Below are positions 48,050 through 62,504 of a DNA stretch of 64,000 nt, one piece after another. Each line of letters starts with the position of its first letter. Position 1 is the first letter of the stretch. Under the pieces are notes generated by a model that saw only the letters and a program-made list of their open reading frames with translations, was not told where the DNA came from and did no database searches. Source of the stretch: Nissolia schottii (lineage: Eukaryota > Streptophyta > Magnoliopsida > Fabales > Fabaceae); assembly GCA_003254905.1 (NCBI GenBank), contig QANU01029832.1, forward strand, positions 170,868 to 234,867, written 5' to 3'. Made by a program: the position numbers and the translations under genes.

Positions 48050-49343
48050 GTAGTGGGTGTTTCGGATTACCCACACTTAAGAAAACTTGAAGAAAACTTG
48101 GCTATTTAAAGGGAACTCCTTGGATGGTTTTAGTGTGGCACCAAAGCTTGCATGCAAGGCCTTCCCAAGAGTGTTGACAATTTTGATGATGATTTTTGAG
48201 GCAAACTTTGCTTGACTTTGCTTCCTCCTTGGCCTAGCTTTGCTTGCTTCTTTGTCTAGCTTGCATGCATGCTTGCTTGGCTTGTTGTTGGGGGATGATT
48301 TGCTATGTCTTGCTACGGTTTTCTCTAGAGATTTCAAGAGAAAATTTGAGAGGATGATGATGATGATGCCACTGTTTTCCTTAGAGGAAAATTAGAGAAA
48401 TCTTGCAAGGATGATGGTGCTAAGTGCAACCGGTTTTGCTTGAGTTTGAGAGATGATTGTGTGGTGTCTTTCTCTTGGTTTCAAAGGAAAGAAAACAAAG
48501 AAACAAGCCTGAGTGTGTGCTTGAGAGAGAGCTTGGTTTGCTCAAGAAAGAAAGCAAAGAAATGAAGTTAGAAAGAAAGGAAATGAAACCGTGAAGTAGC
48601 CAGGCTTTGCTACGGTTTGCTTTGCTTGATTTGGAGGAAAGAAAAATGAATTTGAAATGAAGAGAGCTATGGCTATAAGCTTTGGTTTTGCTGAGCTATT
48701 TTTATGGAAATTGAATTAAAACAAAAGAAAAAGAAATAATGCAAAGCATGGTCCTTGGTGACTTTTGCATTTGCATCGCAATTGCTTGCCTTATTTCAAG
48801 GCACGTATCTTGGCTATGAGCAGATTTTGTGCTGCTTGTTTCCTTGTAGTATTTCTTCAGAGGGTAGTATAATGTAGTCCCTTACACTGCTAGTGTTTGC
48901 CTCCCTTTCCCCTGAGTCATTCACTTCTATTATCAATAAGAACGGATAATACCAGGTTCTGATTACATTATGTCCTTGACACGTTGACCGTATTTTACGC
49001 GCACAATTTAATCAGATGCAACTGCAACTTGACCTCAGCTGTTGCTTAGCTGAATTTAATCAATCGCGAATTGACGTTCTCTATTGTCTTTTGAAGTGTA
49101 CGAATTGCCACAATAATTAAATAGGTATTAGAAACTAACGCATAACTGGACAAGATAACTTCGGTTAAAATGGCGGGCCAGCTTGACCCAGTAATGTTGA
49201 CATACGTCACGATAGAGGAAGACAAAAATTGAGGAAAAATCAAAATTTCAACCAATAAAATCTGTAGCCAAAAGAAAATTAAAAGCCAAAATCCTTACAC
49301 AAAACTAAAAATCACTGGCGTCTAATCACACTCCATAGAGAAT

Positions 49344-51623
<2,280 letters not shown>

Positions 51624-52228
51624 TTTGTATTCAGTAAGCTCCGACTCAGATCCAGGCAACTCCTCTGCTCCACCGCTCCGCTGCTCCGCTGCTCCGCCAC
51701 ACTGCAAATTCGCAGAGACGCACCTCTCTATAAGGGTTAGGTTACGTAAAACCCTAATAGCCAGGTGAATGCCACTGTCTGAGTTATGGGCCTTCAGGCC
51801 CATTCTATTTGTAGGCTTAAATTAGCAAAGGTTGGGCCGTAGCCCATTATAATCAGCAACACTGCTACCTCTAGCTGGTCGCAAATTTGAGTTCTACTTC
51901 TTACAAACGTGAACTTAGTGGCCGATGGTTTTACAAATTATAATGGGCTAGGTTAGAGGTCCAGATAGAACTGAAATTTAACCCATTTTCTTCGACCGAA
52001 AAACACATTCTTCTAGGCTTCTAGCATAAAAATGCATTAACCGGCTTGAGGATTAAGAATATATAATTTTATTGCATGTACTAGAAACTCGGAATAAGAG
52101 GGTAAAGCGAAGGCTTGCCATTGGCGGAACGACGCCAACATCAATTTGTTTAATTTTCGGTTAAGTAAGGAAAAGGAGGCATACGGCATTAGCATAAGAG
52201 AGCACGATTAACTTTCGGCGGTTTCAAT
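51624..52228. promoter_or_regulatory. Divergent promoter between eS4 and the inositol phosphatase gene
   Basis: Only about 600 bases separate the two start codons. The eS4 side holds a telo-box, AAACCCTAA at 51748-51756, and a second, imperfect one at 51733-51741. Site II elements (TGGGCC or its reverse) lie at 51787-51792, 51797-51802 and 51833-51838, with a GCCCA at 51842-51846. These are the known hallmarks of plant ribosomal protein promoters. No transposon is inserted here. Confidence 0.75.
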
Positions 52229-55200
52229 ATGGACCCGGAAGTTGAAGCAGGAAGCGGTGTTTGCAAAGTGCGACATCAGAGTGAACGAACCAAGGCCATG
52301 GTGGCTTTTATTCTGCTAATTTTCCTTTCTGTGTTAAGCCATTCCAATGCCGAAGAAGAAGAAGCTTTCGACGTTCGCAAGCACCTCTCTACTGTCTCCA
52401 GGTCCTCTCTTTCAATTCCCGATCACAAATCGAAATCGCTCTTTCTTTCTTTTTTTTCTCATTTTTTTTTCTTTTTGGCTTTACTTTACCAATTACCATT
52501 GCTATAATTTGTTCTGCGACATTTCCAATTTTTGCTGATAATTTTGTAAACAAATCAAAACTTCTTGAACTAGTAGGCATAGCAAATACCGTGTTGTGGC
52601 ATATTTGGGTTTAACATGTGTTGAAACATACTAGGATATATATTTCAGTGTAATTTTGATTAGCATTTTTATGTGTTTTATTTTTTGTTATAGAGCAATT
52701 CGTTTAGCTTATTATGGTATGCTCTTCCTGTTGCTTAGTATTGACCTTGTCAAATTTAACAAGCTGAAATTGATTAAATTGTCCTCCTTTATTTTGTTAC
52801 ACAGATATGGTGCTGTGAAGGACATGAAGGACATTGCTGACAATAACTTCATACCTTCTAAAATTCCTGAAGGATGTGTTCCCATCCATTTAAATCTCGT
52901 GGTAATTTTCTCAATAACGTGAGGATAATGGTCTCATTTATTATGAAGAATGTGTTCCAATACACTTATGTTCTTGTGGTGATTTCTTGCAATAATTCTT
53001 ATATTTGTGTTTTTATGCGCTTTGCACATGATATGTAGAACATTGTTAAGTGAAGGGTTAATCTTATCTAGAATGTCCAGCTTCTTATTATTGATAATTT
53101 TGAACTGTCTGGCTGCGCTTGTTGAGTTTAACGGAAAAGGATGATAATTGTAGCTTATGTTCCCAGGCAAGGCATGGAACGCGTTCTCCTACAAAGAAAA
53201 GGATTAGGGAATTAGATAATTTGTCAGCTCATCTTGAAGCTCTTATAAAGGATGCTAAAGGGCGAAATTTGCCTTTGGAGAGAGTTCCTTCCTGGCTACA
53301 TGGCTGGAAATCACCTTGGCAAGGAAGGCTTAAGGGTGGTGAGTTAATTAGCAAAGGAGAGGAAGAGTTATACGATCTTGGAATCAGGGTTAGAGAAAAG
53401 TTTCCAAGTCTGTTTGATGAGGAATACCATCCAGATATATATACAATAAAGGCAACTCAGGTGAGTTTTTCCTCAATTTCCTTTTCTTTGTCTAGGTGGA
53501 TTTTGGTGGTTGATATTTTTTATTGGCTCAATTTACACCATTAATAGTTTTGGGCAGGAAACATTGGTTCCTGGGCTGAAGGAAAAGAAAATCTTCTTTT
53601 TGTTGTTTTGATGATTAATTTCAGTGCCACCGCAACATCATCTGCAATATAAGACATAGGCATGCCATTATATATAATGCTTGTGAATCTCCTTTTGTGG
53701 CATAGGTTCCTCGAGCATCAGCCAGTGCTGTGGCATTTGGAATGGGGCTTTTCAGTGGCAATGGAAGTCTTGGACCTGGGAATCATCGAGCTTTTGCTGT
53801 TACTAGTGAAAGCCGTGCTAGTGACATCCTGCTGAGATTTTATGATTGTTGTCATAACTACAAGGTATGTTGTAGCCTTTGTTGAATTTGCATGAGGACT
53901 TTTATCGCAAACCCTTCGGGTGTATTTGCAAGTTGGGTTTGGAAGGGAAAGGAAAGGTTTTGAGGGGCTTAGTTATGATTTTTACATGTTAAAAATCATA
54001 ACTAAGCCCCCCAAAACCTTTCCTTTCCCTTCTAAACCCAACTCGCAAACACACCCTTAGACTTCATAAAGTCATATCTTAGCCAATTTGATATGTTTTA
54101 ATGTCTATTTGTGATTGTCTGTTATACATTATATATAATCATCCAAACCGCATGCATCATCCTTTTTACCTGGCAATTATTATGTTTTCTCTGTCTGCCT
54201 CTCAGTGGCAAATTTGTTCCTGTACTGGAAGATACTTGTTTATAGTTTTGTCCTGCCATACCGTTTTAATGGAACTTAACAATTTTGAATGAATTGAAGT
54301 TCCCCATTTGCCTCATGAAAAGGCTATCATAGATTGGACATGAAAGTTTTGTATTTTAAAAGGCTATCTTGTAAATGTTAAAGCACAATTGTATGGTTAA
54401 TTAGACAATTAATTCCATAATAGATGTTTTGGGACATTTTGCAATCTTCAATGTTCTAAATAGTATCTATTGTGCTTCCTAATACCTTTTGTCTGATACT
54501 GTTTATATAATCTTTTGAATTATGAATGCAGCATTTCAGGGAAAGGCAGGAACCTGCTGTTAATAAACTTAAGGAACCTTTCTTGGATGAGATTACATCT
54601 TCATTAATTGGCCGCCATGGGCTAAATTTTACAAGGCAGGATACATCTTCTCTCTGGTTTTTGTGTAAACAGGTGATTACATTTCTTCATTCTCAGCTCC
54701 TTTGGTTTTTTCACCATGTTTTTCCATTTTGAGTTCACATATGACTTTTATTGATGCTGTTGCGATTGATTCTTTTCTTTCTTTTTCAATCCCAATTTGT
54801 GGTTATTTGACAGGAAGCATCCTTATTAGACATCACCAATCAAGCATGTAGTCTTTTCAGCACTTCTGAGGTACAGTTGTAGTCATGATGTAGTGATAGA
54901 ATTTTGTGATCATCAACATTTTCCTCCTTACTTGTCTTTGAAATTTTAAAAAGAGGAAAGAAAAACTATAAAGATGTCAAAAAATTATTTAATTTTGAAC
55001 TAATGGTTTTTAATTTGTATCCATTTTTTTTTACCTAATGATATAAGAAAACGAAGTTTTGCATCTTTGATATGACTTTTCTTATAATTTGTTATTGATC
55101 TTGTAATAAAACTGAAAATTCCATTATGGTTGTGTTGCTGTTAAACTGAAGGGTGAAAAGGCATAAGTTGATGCTCATGGTGAATGCCCAGAAAGTTTCT

Positions 55201-57413
55201 ATTGTTAACTTATGGCTGCATTTTTTTAATTATTTTTCTAATGATATTTGCATGCTGCATGCTTATTAAAATGCTAATTTCCATGTAAATAGATTACATT
55301 GCTGGAGTGGACAGATGACTTGGAGGTGTATATTCTGAAGGGTTATGGTAAATCAATAAACTATAGAATGGGAATGCCATTACTTGAAGACGTTGTTCAA
55401 TCCATGGAACAGGCTATTAAGGCTAAAGAAGGTAGTTTAGATTTTGTACTTTTAAGTGTCTAATGTACATCTTTGTTTTGCATGCCATATCCTTTAAATG
55501 AAACCTGTAACATTTATGTATAGATTAGCCTTTTTTCAGGTAAATCATATTTCATCTATTAAAGATGTCTTGTTCACAAATACCTTCAAGCATGATACGT
55601 ACATGGGAAGCTCTATCCTGCATAGATATACAATATCATTTGACCACTGAGTTTACCCACTTTTTTCTAGTTTTATCAAACACCATTATCTTTTAAACTA
55701 AGGAATTTTCGTAATATATTTGCTAAGGAGAGTGGGTGAGCCTTGGTGTGATGATAAGGTTGTTACATTGTGACATAAAGGTCATGAGTTCAAATCCCAA
55801 AGACAGTTTCTTTGATTGTGAGGGGAAGGGTGTGCATCTACCTTCCATAGATCGCACTAGGTGGGAGTCTCGTGCACTGAGCACCCTTTATATTTTGCCT
55901 AGGAAGTTCATTTTTATTAAAACTGTGAAGATGCATCTCATATAGGACAACTAGAAAGCGCTTCCTGGTTTATAAGAAAATGGGCCATGTTTAATTATAC
56001 AATGTCTTCATGTTTGACATTCACCAAAACTGTTATTTGATATGCTATCTTCTGACTGAAGTTTTGTATTTGATGATCAATACTTTTCTGTTAAAATTTG
56101 GGGAAGTTGAAAATTCACCGTTCATGTTATAACACCAGTGTACTGTTCAGCTTAATCTAATTTCAAATTCTATGGGTTTTTTTTTGGTGGTCCTGGACTA
56201 TTTCAGTTATACTGGTTCTTAATATTTCAGTAGTATATAATTTGCGTCTCATTGTTTCAATTTATTTCCATGTCTTGTGTATATAAGCTGGGTAGAAATC
56301 TAATGCCCATGGTGATTTTTAATTGTTATTTTTTAATCTTTCTTGTTGTTTATTCTTAAATATTATAGTTAATGCTAATTATAGTTAATGCAAAATCAAC
56401 AAAGAGAATTACTATTATTTTTTGTTTATAAATGATTGCTTCTCCTCTCGAAGGATGTCTCTTGAATATGTGAACCTTTTTTTTTTTTTTCTGGGCTCAT
56501 TTATACTCATTGCTTTTGTAGAAGGAAGTCCTCGTGGCAGCTTTGAAAAGGCAAGACTTCGGTTTGCACATGCTGAAACTGTAGTTCCATTCTCATGTCT
56601 GCTTGGTTTATTTCTTGAAGCATCTGGTGAGACTTTTATAGGCTCTGCATGAATAAATGAGAATAGAAATACAATTATTTTTCTGTTTTGGGTTTTACTA
56701 CTATTGACTCAGAGTGCTGAAATGTGTTGTTTGTTGACACGTACAGAGTTTGAAAAAATTCAGCAGGAGCAACCTTTGCAGCTCCCTCCAAAGCCTCCAC
56801 AGAAAAGAAAATGGAGGGGTAGCACTCTGGCCCCATTTGCTGGCAACAACATGCTGATCTTGTATAGTTGCCCTGCTCCAGACAAATCTAGAAGCAAGCA
56901 CTTTGTGCATGTGCTGCACAATGAACACCCCATTCCAATGCCTGTAAGCTTTTTCTTCTTATGTGAAGATTATGTAAACTAAATTTTGTCTTGATTTGAC
57001 CAGTATATATGAATAACTCAATATGGTTCCGAAGTTGAATGATTTTACTTTTGATTGTTTAAAGTCCTATTATGCTGCTGTGCGTCAGTAACACAGTTTC
57101 TTGTGTACAGGGTTGTGATGGCTCTGATTTCTGTCCATTTGAAGTGTTCAAGGTATTAGCATAATCCAACTTTGATGCACAAAATGGTCAATGTGCAATA
57201 CTAATTATGGAATTTTGTTTTTAAGTCTTCGATTCTGATTTCTACGAGTTTTTTCCTCAGGAAAAGATAATTGCACCACATCAGAAGCATGATTATGATG
57301 CAGTCTGCAATCCAAAGGTAGAGCAGAAGCCCTCTGGCCGTAAGCTTTCTCAAATATTTCAGTGGCTTTTCTCACTCGGCAAAGGTGATAAGTACCCAAA
57401 AGATGAATTTTAA
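52229..57413 (+). CDS. MINPP1: Multiple inositol polyphosphate phosphatase (histidine acid phosphatase family)
   Basis: Eleven exons: 52229-52401, 52805-52901, 53167-53460, 53706-53864, 54532-54672, 54814-54870, 55293-55431, 56522-56626, 56747-56943, 57111-57152 and 57261-57413, giving 518 residues. The histidine-phosphatase signature RHGTRSP is at 92-98, with His93 as the nucleophile. The proton-donor motif HAE is at 370-372 (RFAHAETVVP). This is branch 2 of the superfamily, as in animal MINPP and plant phytases of this type, which remove phosphate from InsP6 and lower inositol phosphates. Residues 24-42 (MVAFILLIFLSVLSHSNAE) form a signal peptide or anchor; translation might also begin at Met24. 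The C-terminus is KDEF, close to the KDEL ER-retention signal and in line with the ER location of animal MINPP. Introns 4 and 7 carry a foldback element and a SINE. Confidence 0.93.
53918..54056. mobile_element. Near-perfect 139-base inverted repeat (foldback MITE or hairpin)
   Basis: The arms are about 67 bases long with only four mismatches, all transitions, around a tiny loop of a few bases near ACATGT (53986). The ends are GGGTGTATTTGCAAGTTGGG and, read in reverse, GGGTGTGTTTGCGAGTTGGG. It lies in intron 4 of the phosphatase gene. GGGTGTGTTTG-type ends are common in plant hAT-like MITEs. No clear target duplication is seen. Confidence 0.85.
55734..55925 (+). mobile_element. tRNA-derived SINE in intron 7 of the phosphatase gene
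   Basis: The head GTGAGCCTTGGTGTGATGAT (A box) is followed about 50 bases on by GAGTTCAAATCCC (B box), the layout of plant Au/TS-type SINEs. It continues through a GGGAGTCTCGTGCACTGAGC segment and ends in a T-rich tail near 55925. The target duplication was not resolved. Confidence 0.75.
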
Positions 57414-58786
57414 TGTTTGTTTCCTGGAAAAGAAGCCTCAATTCTCACGTTCTTTTTCCTTGGTGGTACCACTTCCGAACGAATTTTCAGACATGAATAC
57501 GGATTCCTTCTAGCAGAGAACCAAATCCGATAGATTGTGCTGCCAGTGTGATGAGACATGAGAGTGCCTTTGTTATCTTAGGCTTGCTGCCTGAGTCCCC
57601 CTGTCGTTTGTAGCTTCTAACGCCAAGACTTGGAGGCGGATAGAAGTTGAGTTCTAAACGTGATTTTTCATTTCCCCCTAATAGCATTACTATAGTAGTT
57701 AACTGACTCTATAGATGGTGTAGCATTCACTTGTCATTTCGTCTGCAATCTTACTCCAGTTTTGTTTGTAATGGAATAGATACTGGACCAACACTTCTCT
57801 GACTTGTCATGATCACATTTATGTGTCTCTGTGTGTGTGGTTACCCTGGATAACTGATATGATTTACGAGACAATATGTTTGTTGAGCTAAAACAATGAG
57901 ACAATAAGCTTTGTTGGGAGGCATGGATCACTTGCGAGTTGCAACAATGTTGTTGCACCACAGTGACAGTTAATTTAGTTTTCTGAATCAGACAACTCTA
58001 ATAGGAACCGAACCTCTCTATGCCTACACTTTGTTAACGGGAAATAACATCCCACATACTAATGGCACGGCTTCGTGATTCAAGATGTCAATTGTCCTTT
58101 TGGACACCGGAAAAGTTGTTCGAACAATTACCCATTGCAGAGACTCTGCGTTGGTCTTCATTTCATTTACACATGATTCGAGTCTCTACTGAAACAAACA
58201 AATTGAATTCCTTGATGTTTTCGTCAAAGAAAAAAATATAATTATGCACCTCTATCGAGCACTCTAATCTTGGTACTCCTCCATGCATGTTCATGTAATA
58301 TGGGCTTAAGTGAGCTAAAAGTTCAAATAATTCAACTAGTCCAAAAGAGAAATGAAAAATATGATATGAAAAATTCTAGTAACAGTAATAGCATACTTAA
58401 CACGAGAATTTTTTACCTTGTACGCTAGTTGTGTTGTGCCCGTTATAGGTGTTCATACCATGAACTTGGAAGCCTTGAACGACTGCATTGCGGGAGCAGG
58501 AAGCAATAAAACCCACTATGTTCCCGGTGCCACATGCGTGAGACCATGTATGCTTTTTCTACTGTTGCTCTATGATTCTGGACTACTGTGACCATCATCT
58601 AGATTTCTCCTTTTTATAAGGATCGGTGAATCGAATATCCTCCATCCTACTTTTTTGCTTGAATACATGGAGTCCGCTTTCTTTTACATACCTCCCAATT
58701 GGGACAACATTATTGTCATAATAAAGTTCTTTGCTTCCATTCATTTTCTAAAAGCGCTTCATCCCGATTATCTTTTAATGTTGGCT

Positions 58787-59397
58787 TCTGCAGATCACAA
58801 ACAAATGTGATCTATTTTGATCTGGAAACTGTGACCTTCAAAGGCAAGGGGTCGATTATGGCCATTTATGATCATGTGAAGCTAAATACGGTTGGGTGAT
58901 GGATGTTGAAAATTTCCATGCGTTCAGAAGCAACTGAGTTCATGTGCTCATTTGACAATCCAATAACAAGAGAGAGCTATGACAGGGAACTTGTTACGAA
59001 ACCAGAAAGAAATTGATGGAATCCTTCCTCCTGGAACAACAAACCTAGTGTTTCCAGCCTTGTGCACTTCCTGTTAGTCACAATTCACAACTTTAGAAGC
59101 ACCAATTAAATAGAGTATGAGTCAACATGGAATATTAATTATCAAGTGAAGTGAACATTAATTGAAGAAAAGAGAAAGAAAAAAAGAAAACCTGAGTCAA
59201 TAACATGCTTGAACACGAGGAAGTCCAAGATATGCAGTCTATTGCTTAGAAATCCTCCAAGTATGGTGGAATCCCGCTTATTTCTCGAAGATGCCGACAA
59301 CAATCCACATTAAGCTTCCTTAGAAAGCGACATTCTTTGAGACATGCAGGAAGAATTGTGAAATTATTTTCTGATAGGCCTACTTCTTTTACATTAG
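58787..59397 (-). pseudogene. TIR-NBS-LRR disease-resistance gene remnant (3' end)
   Basis: On the minus strand, 59397-59192 reads FANVKEVGLSENNFTILPAC, then LKECRFLRKLNVDCCRHL, then REISGIPPYL. This is the last LRRs of a legume TIR-NBS-LRR receptor, but a stop follows YLEDF. A GT-AG intron (59191-59071) is kept. The next exon starts at 59070 with EVHKAGNTRFVVPGGRIP, the post-LRR (C-JID) domain, then SISFWFRNKFPVIAL, after which a frameshift and stops appear. The TIR, NB-ARC and most of the LRRs are missing: similarity ends at about 59397. It is a truncated, non-functional copy of a host immune receptor. Confidence 0.85.
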
Positions 59398-60615
59398 CAA
59401 ACCACGCGTGACCTACTGAAAAAGAAAAAAAAATTAAAAAAAAAAATCACCCGACAGGTTGCGATTGAAGAAATGGAGACATCCCTCGTTTGAAGACACC
59501 ATCGAGCTTGATGGTTTTGTGTGGCTTAGAGAAGGGGGGGTTGAATCTAAACAAAGGTTTTCGAAAAACTTTCTGTTATAACTCTTATGATAAGCTCGGA
59601 AATAGTGCTGCCAAGGCTAAATTAGGAACAAAAGTCTTGTGTTGATAATTTCTCTTCCTGTATATTGCGTATTACACCTTTTAGTTGCTAATGAGTGCGA
59701 CAAAAATATTTCAGTGAGTTATTATCCAATAAATTTTTATATTCAAAGTAAACAGTGCAACCAATAACAAATGAATATATTTGCCTATAGAAATGATAAG
59801 AATTACTTAGCTATGTAAATTCATAAATATTAAACATTGTAACAAAATATAATGATAAAGTTTACTTAACTAAGACTTTAGTATTGGAAAAATTTGGAAT
59901 GAACAAATAGGTTATAATGACAAATTTTAAAAATCTACTAAACTTAACTATTTCCTTCTCTTTTTTTTGGGTTTATAAACATTGAGCATTTTCAAATAAA
60001 TAATAGCCCAATATTACATCTTACCAAATTGAATATTGGGAAGTAGGCCCAAAAATCTGGCCCGTTAAAATAATCTCTTTTTGTGTTTTGTTTTTTCGGT
60101 CTTACTCTAGGCAAAATAAATATAAAATATGGGGGTTACTTTGCAATTGCTAAAGCCATGAACTTTTACATGCTATCTGTCTAAGTTATAGGTATTTAGC
60201 TCTTAATTTTACTGACATCATCAAGCACAAAACTGTAAGCTCATTGGTTCAAATATAGGGGCCTGTGATGGTCCTCAATAATCGATCCCCTGGCTAAAGG
60301 CCATAGGTGCGTGTGGTACACACAATCAGTAAATATTTTTACGAGTAACATTTTTAGGAATGTTATTTCTAAGAATGACTTTTTAAGGAATAACTTTTGA
60401 ATGTATTTGGTTCACTAATTAAATTCTTGAGAATCTTGTAAAATATGCTTAAAAATGAATCATTCATACATTTAGTTGGCACTAATATTATTTAGAATAT
60501 TTTTGTTTTACCAAAAATACCCCTAACAAATGAAAAAAATTAACCATTAAAAACATGAAATCCATATTTAAATATAATTTATATATAATTAATAGTTATT
60601 TTCTCAACTCGCAAA

Positions 60616-60900
60616 AAATTATTATTATTATTATTAATATTAGTTATTTATTAATATTAATTAATTATTTAGTAATGTTATTATTCATTATTTAATAATA
60701 TTAATATAAATTATTTATTATTACTAATACTATTATTAATTATTTAATATTTATTATTCTTAATTATTTATGAATAATTATTAATTATTATTGTTATTAT
60801 TATGAACTAATTATTTAATAATAATTTTTAATTATTTTTATTATTATTAACTAATTATTATTAATTATTGTTATTATTATTACTTAAATATCTATTTGGC
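60616..60900. repeat. AT-rich (TTA)n low-complexity block
   Basis: Degenerate TTA/ATT/TAAT triplets and quadruplets fill nearly 300 bases without coding capacity. Confidence 0.85.
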
Positions 60901-62297
60901 AGAAATATAGGTCTCAATGCACCAAAATCAACGTACTCCATCAAAATACAATAGCTCAATAATGACTATGTTTAACATTGATTTATTAATAGCAAACCAA
61001 CAAATAAAGTCAAACTAAAAACATATATAATTCGATTAAAAGAACACAACTTAAGTTGCTTGAGTAAGAAATGAAGTGTCCTGAAAGTTCAAGTCTTTTT
61101 CATGACATTATCATTAAAAGACCTCATCTCAACTCCAAGGCATTTACAACTTTTTCAACCAAAGCAAGACCAATACCAGGTACAATTAAGGTTCAATCTA
61201 GAAATAACTATTTAAACATAAAATTTTGCATTGCTTCATACCTCTACATGGACAAAATAGCAAAATACTATTTAGAAGCATGTGGTTCTACCGTGAGTCA
61301 ACCTTCCCTTGAGTCATAGTCATTGCCTCCATTGTTTTTTTGTTGCCTCTGATGTTGCATTGGCTATCTCCACCACTTTTGTCATCAAGCCACCACTGTC
61401 AACCTGAAATCACAACAAAAAAAAACCCTAATTTCCCAAATCAATAGAAAAAAGAGGATTTTTTTGGGGTTTAAAATTCTTGGAAAGGAAATGAAAAAAG
61501 GGATAAACGTAATGCATTTTGGGGATTGCAAACATGCTGGATTCAGATGTGAGGTTCCAATATTATTGCTTCAGATTTGTTGTGAGGCACAAAGGAAATA
61601 ATGAGAGGCACAAATCTTTGCTTCTTCTGCAAATAGGAAAGGGGACCTTTTGGCAAACGTTGTTGCTTCAGATTTGGTAGTTCTCTTGGGATTTTTATCA
61701 AACATTTGGTGCTCATAACTCGCTCAATTTTTCCTTCCCAAATTGATTTTCCCTTTTTTCTTTTTCTGACAATGAAATGCAACCTTAAATTAGTAAACCC
61801 TAAACCAAGTGCAAATCTTGAATTAGAGAAAATAGGAGAATGAAGTTTTACATCAAGTGGTTTGTGCTCGTGTCGTGATGCTCCAATGCCGCTACCGTTG
61901 TCGCTATGTCATGTGCTTGTCAAATCTCCTTGTCAATATCATATTTGAAAAACAACAATGCAAAGATTTGGCAAAGGTTTGTATTGTTGTTAGAGCAAAA
62001 ATGTGTGAGGAAGAAAATGAGAGGGAAGAAAACTCGTTGTTGAATGAGATGCTTTGGAGATGATATTGATTGTTTCTGATCTGTTCTGAGGCAGGAAGGT
62101 AAGGTTTGCTTTTGACCAATTTCACAGCAATTGGAAATGAAAGACGCACGTGGAAATGGGAGACGCACGTGATGTGGGCTTGGTGAGGAAGAATTGGGCG
62201 GGAAAATATTGCAGGAGAGGCTGACACGTGGCAATTTGGCTGTGGGCCCGGGGTGAGAGTTTCCATCTTTAATATATTAATTAATAATATTATATAG

Positions 62298-62355
62298 ATA
62301 TAGATAGATAGATAGATAGATATATTATAGATAGATTATAGTTATAGATAGATAG
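62298..62355 (+). repeat. (GATA)n microsatellite
   Basis: Imperfect runs of TAGA/GATA units, directly before the tRNA-like sequence. Confidence 0.85.
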
Positions 62356-62412
62356 GTATGTCTAGCTCAGTTGGAAAAGTGCAAGGCTCTTAACCTTGTG
62401 ATCGTGGGCAAT
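62356..62412 (+). pseudogene. Degenerate tRNA-Lys(CUU) gene, 5' two thirds
   Basis: GTCTAGCTCAGTTGG (D arm, A box) and GCAAGGCTCTTAACCTTGTG (anticodon arm with CTT) match plant tRNA-Lys almost exactly, followed by GTCGTGGG-like text (ATCGTGGG). The T arm and acceptor 3' strand are lost: where GTTCGAGCCCCACG should follow there is CAATATGTTTTTGG. The 5' acceptor strand (GTATG) also no longer fits. It is a truncated relic that should not be functional. Confidence 0.8.
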
Positions 62413-62504
62413 ATGTTTTTGGTCAAGCGTAATCGAGGGTTTGTTTTTGAGCATGAGTATTATTTTCGTTTTATTTCCCACTAAAAGCAGGCCAGGTCAT
62501 ATAA

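Larger units (their letters stand above)
44419..48890 (-). mobile_element. Large LTR-retrotransposon fossil or long LTR, family uncertain
   Basis: The left edge reads TGTAACACCCTAGCTAG and the right edge ends GTCCCTTACA, a TG...CA pattern with mutually inverted ends that fits an LTR about 4.5 kb long in minus orientation. Such long LTRs occur in plant Gypsy lineages. Inside are a minus-strand open region at about 44963-45590 (Pro-rich start, Glu/Lys-rich end) and two tandem repeat blocks (47211-47800 and 47899-48049). I see no protease, reverse transcriptase or integrase. No clear target duplication was found, so the boundaries are tentative. The element is inactive. Confidence 0.45.
42315..49343. 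other. Intergenic region dominated by an LTR-element fossil
   Basis: From 42315 to about 44400 the sequence is AT-rich with no gene or recognisable element. From about 44400 to 48890 it is transposon sequence (see that entry). The last 450 bases are the 3' flank of the eS4 gene. The many short open frames here are not supported as host genes. Confidence 0.6.

Noticed and set aside
58458-58580. Short peptide MNLEALNDCIAGAGSNKT on the plus strand
   Set aside because: Looks protein-like in composition, but I could not connect it to a family or to splice partners; too little to call a gene.
61904-62266. 120-codon minus-strand frame METLTPGPQP
   Set aside because: No recognisable motif, overlaps another frame of equal quality, and lies in transposon-like AT-rich surroundings.
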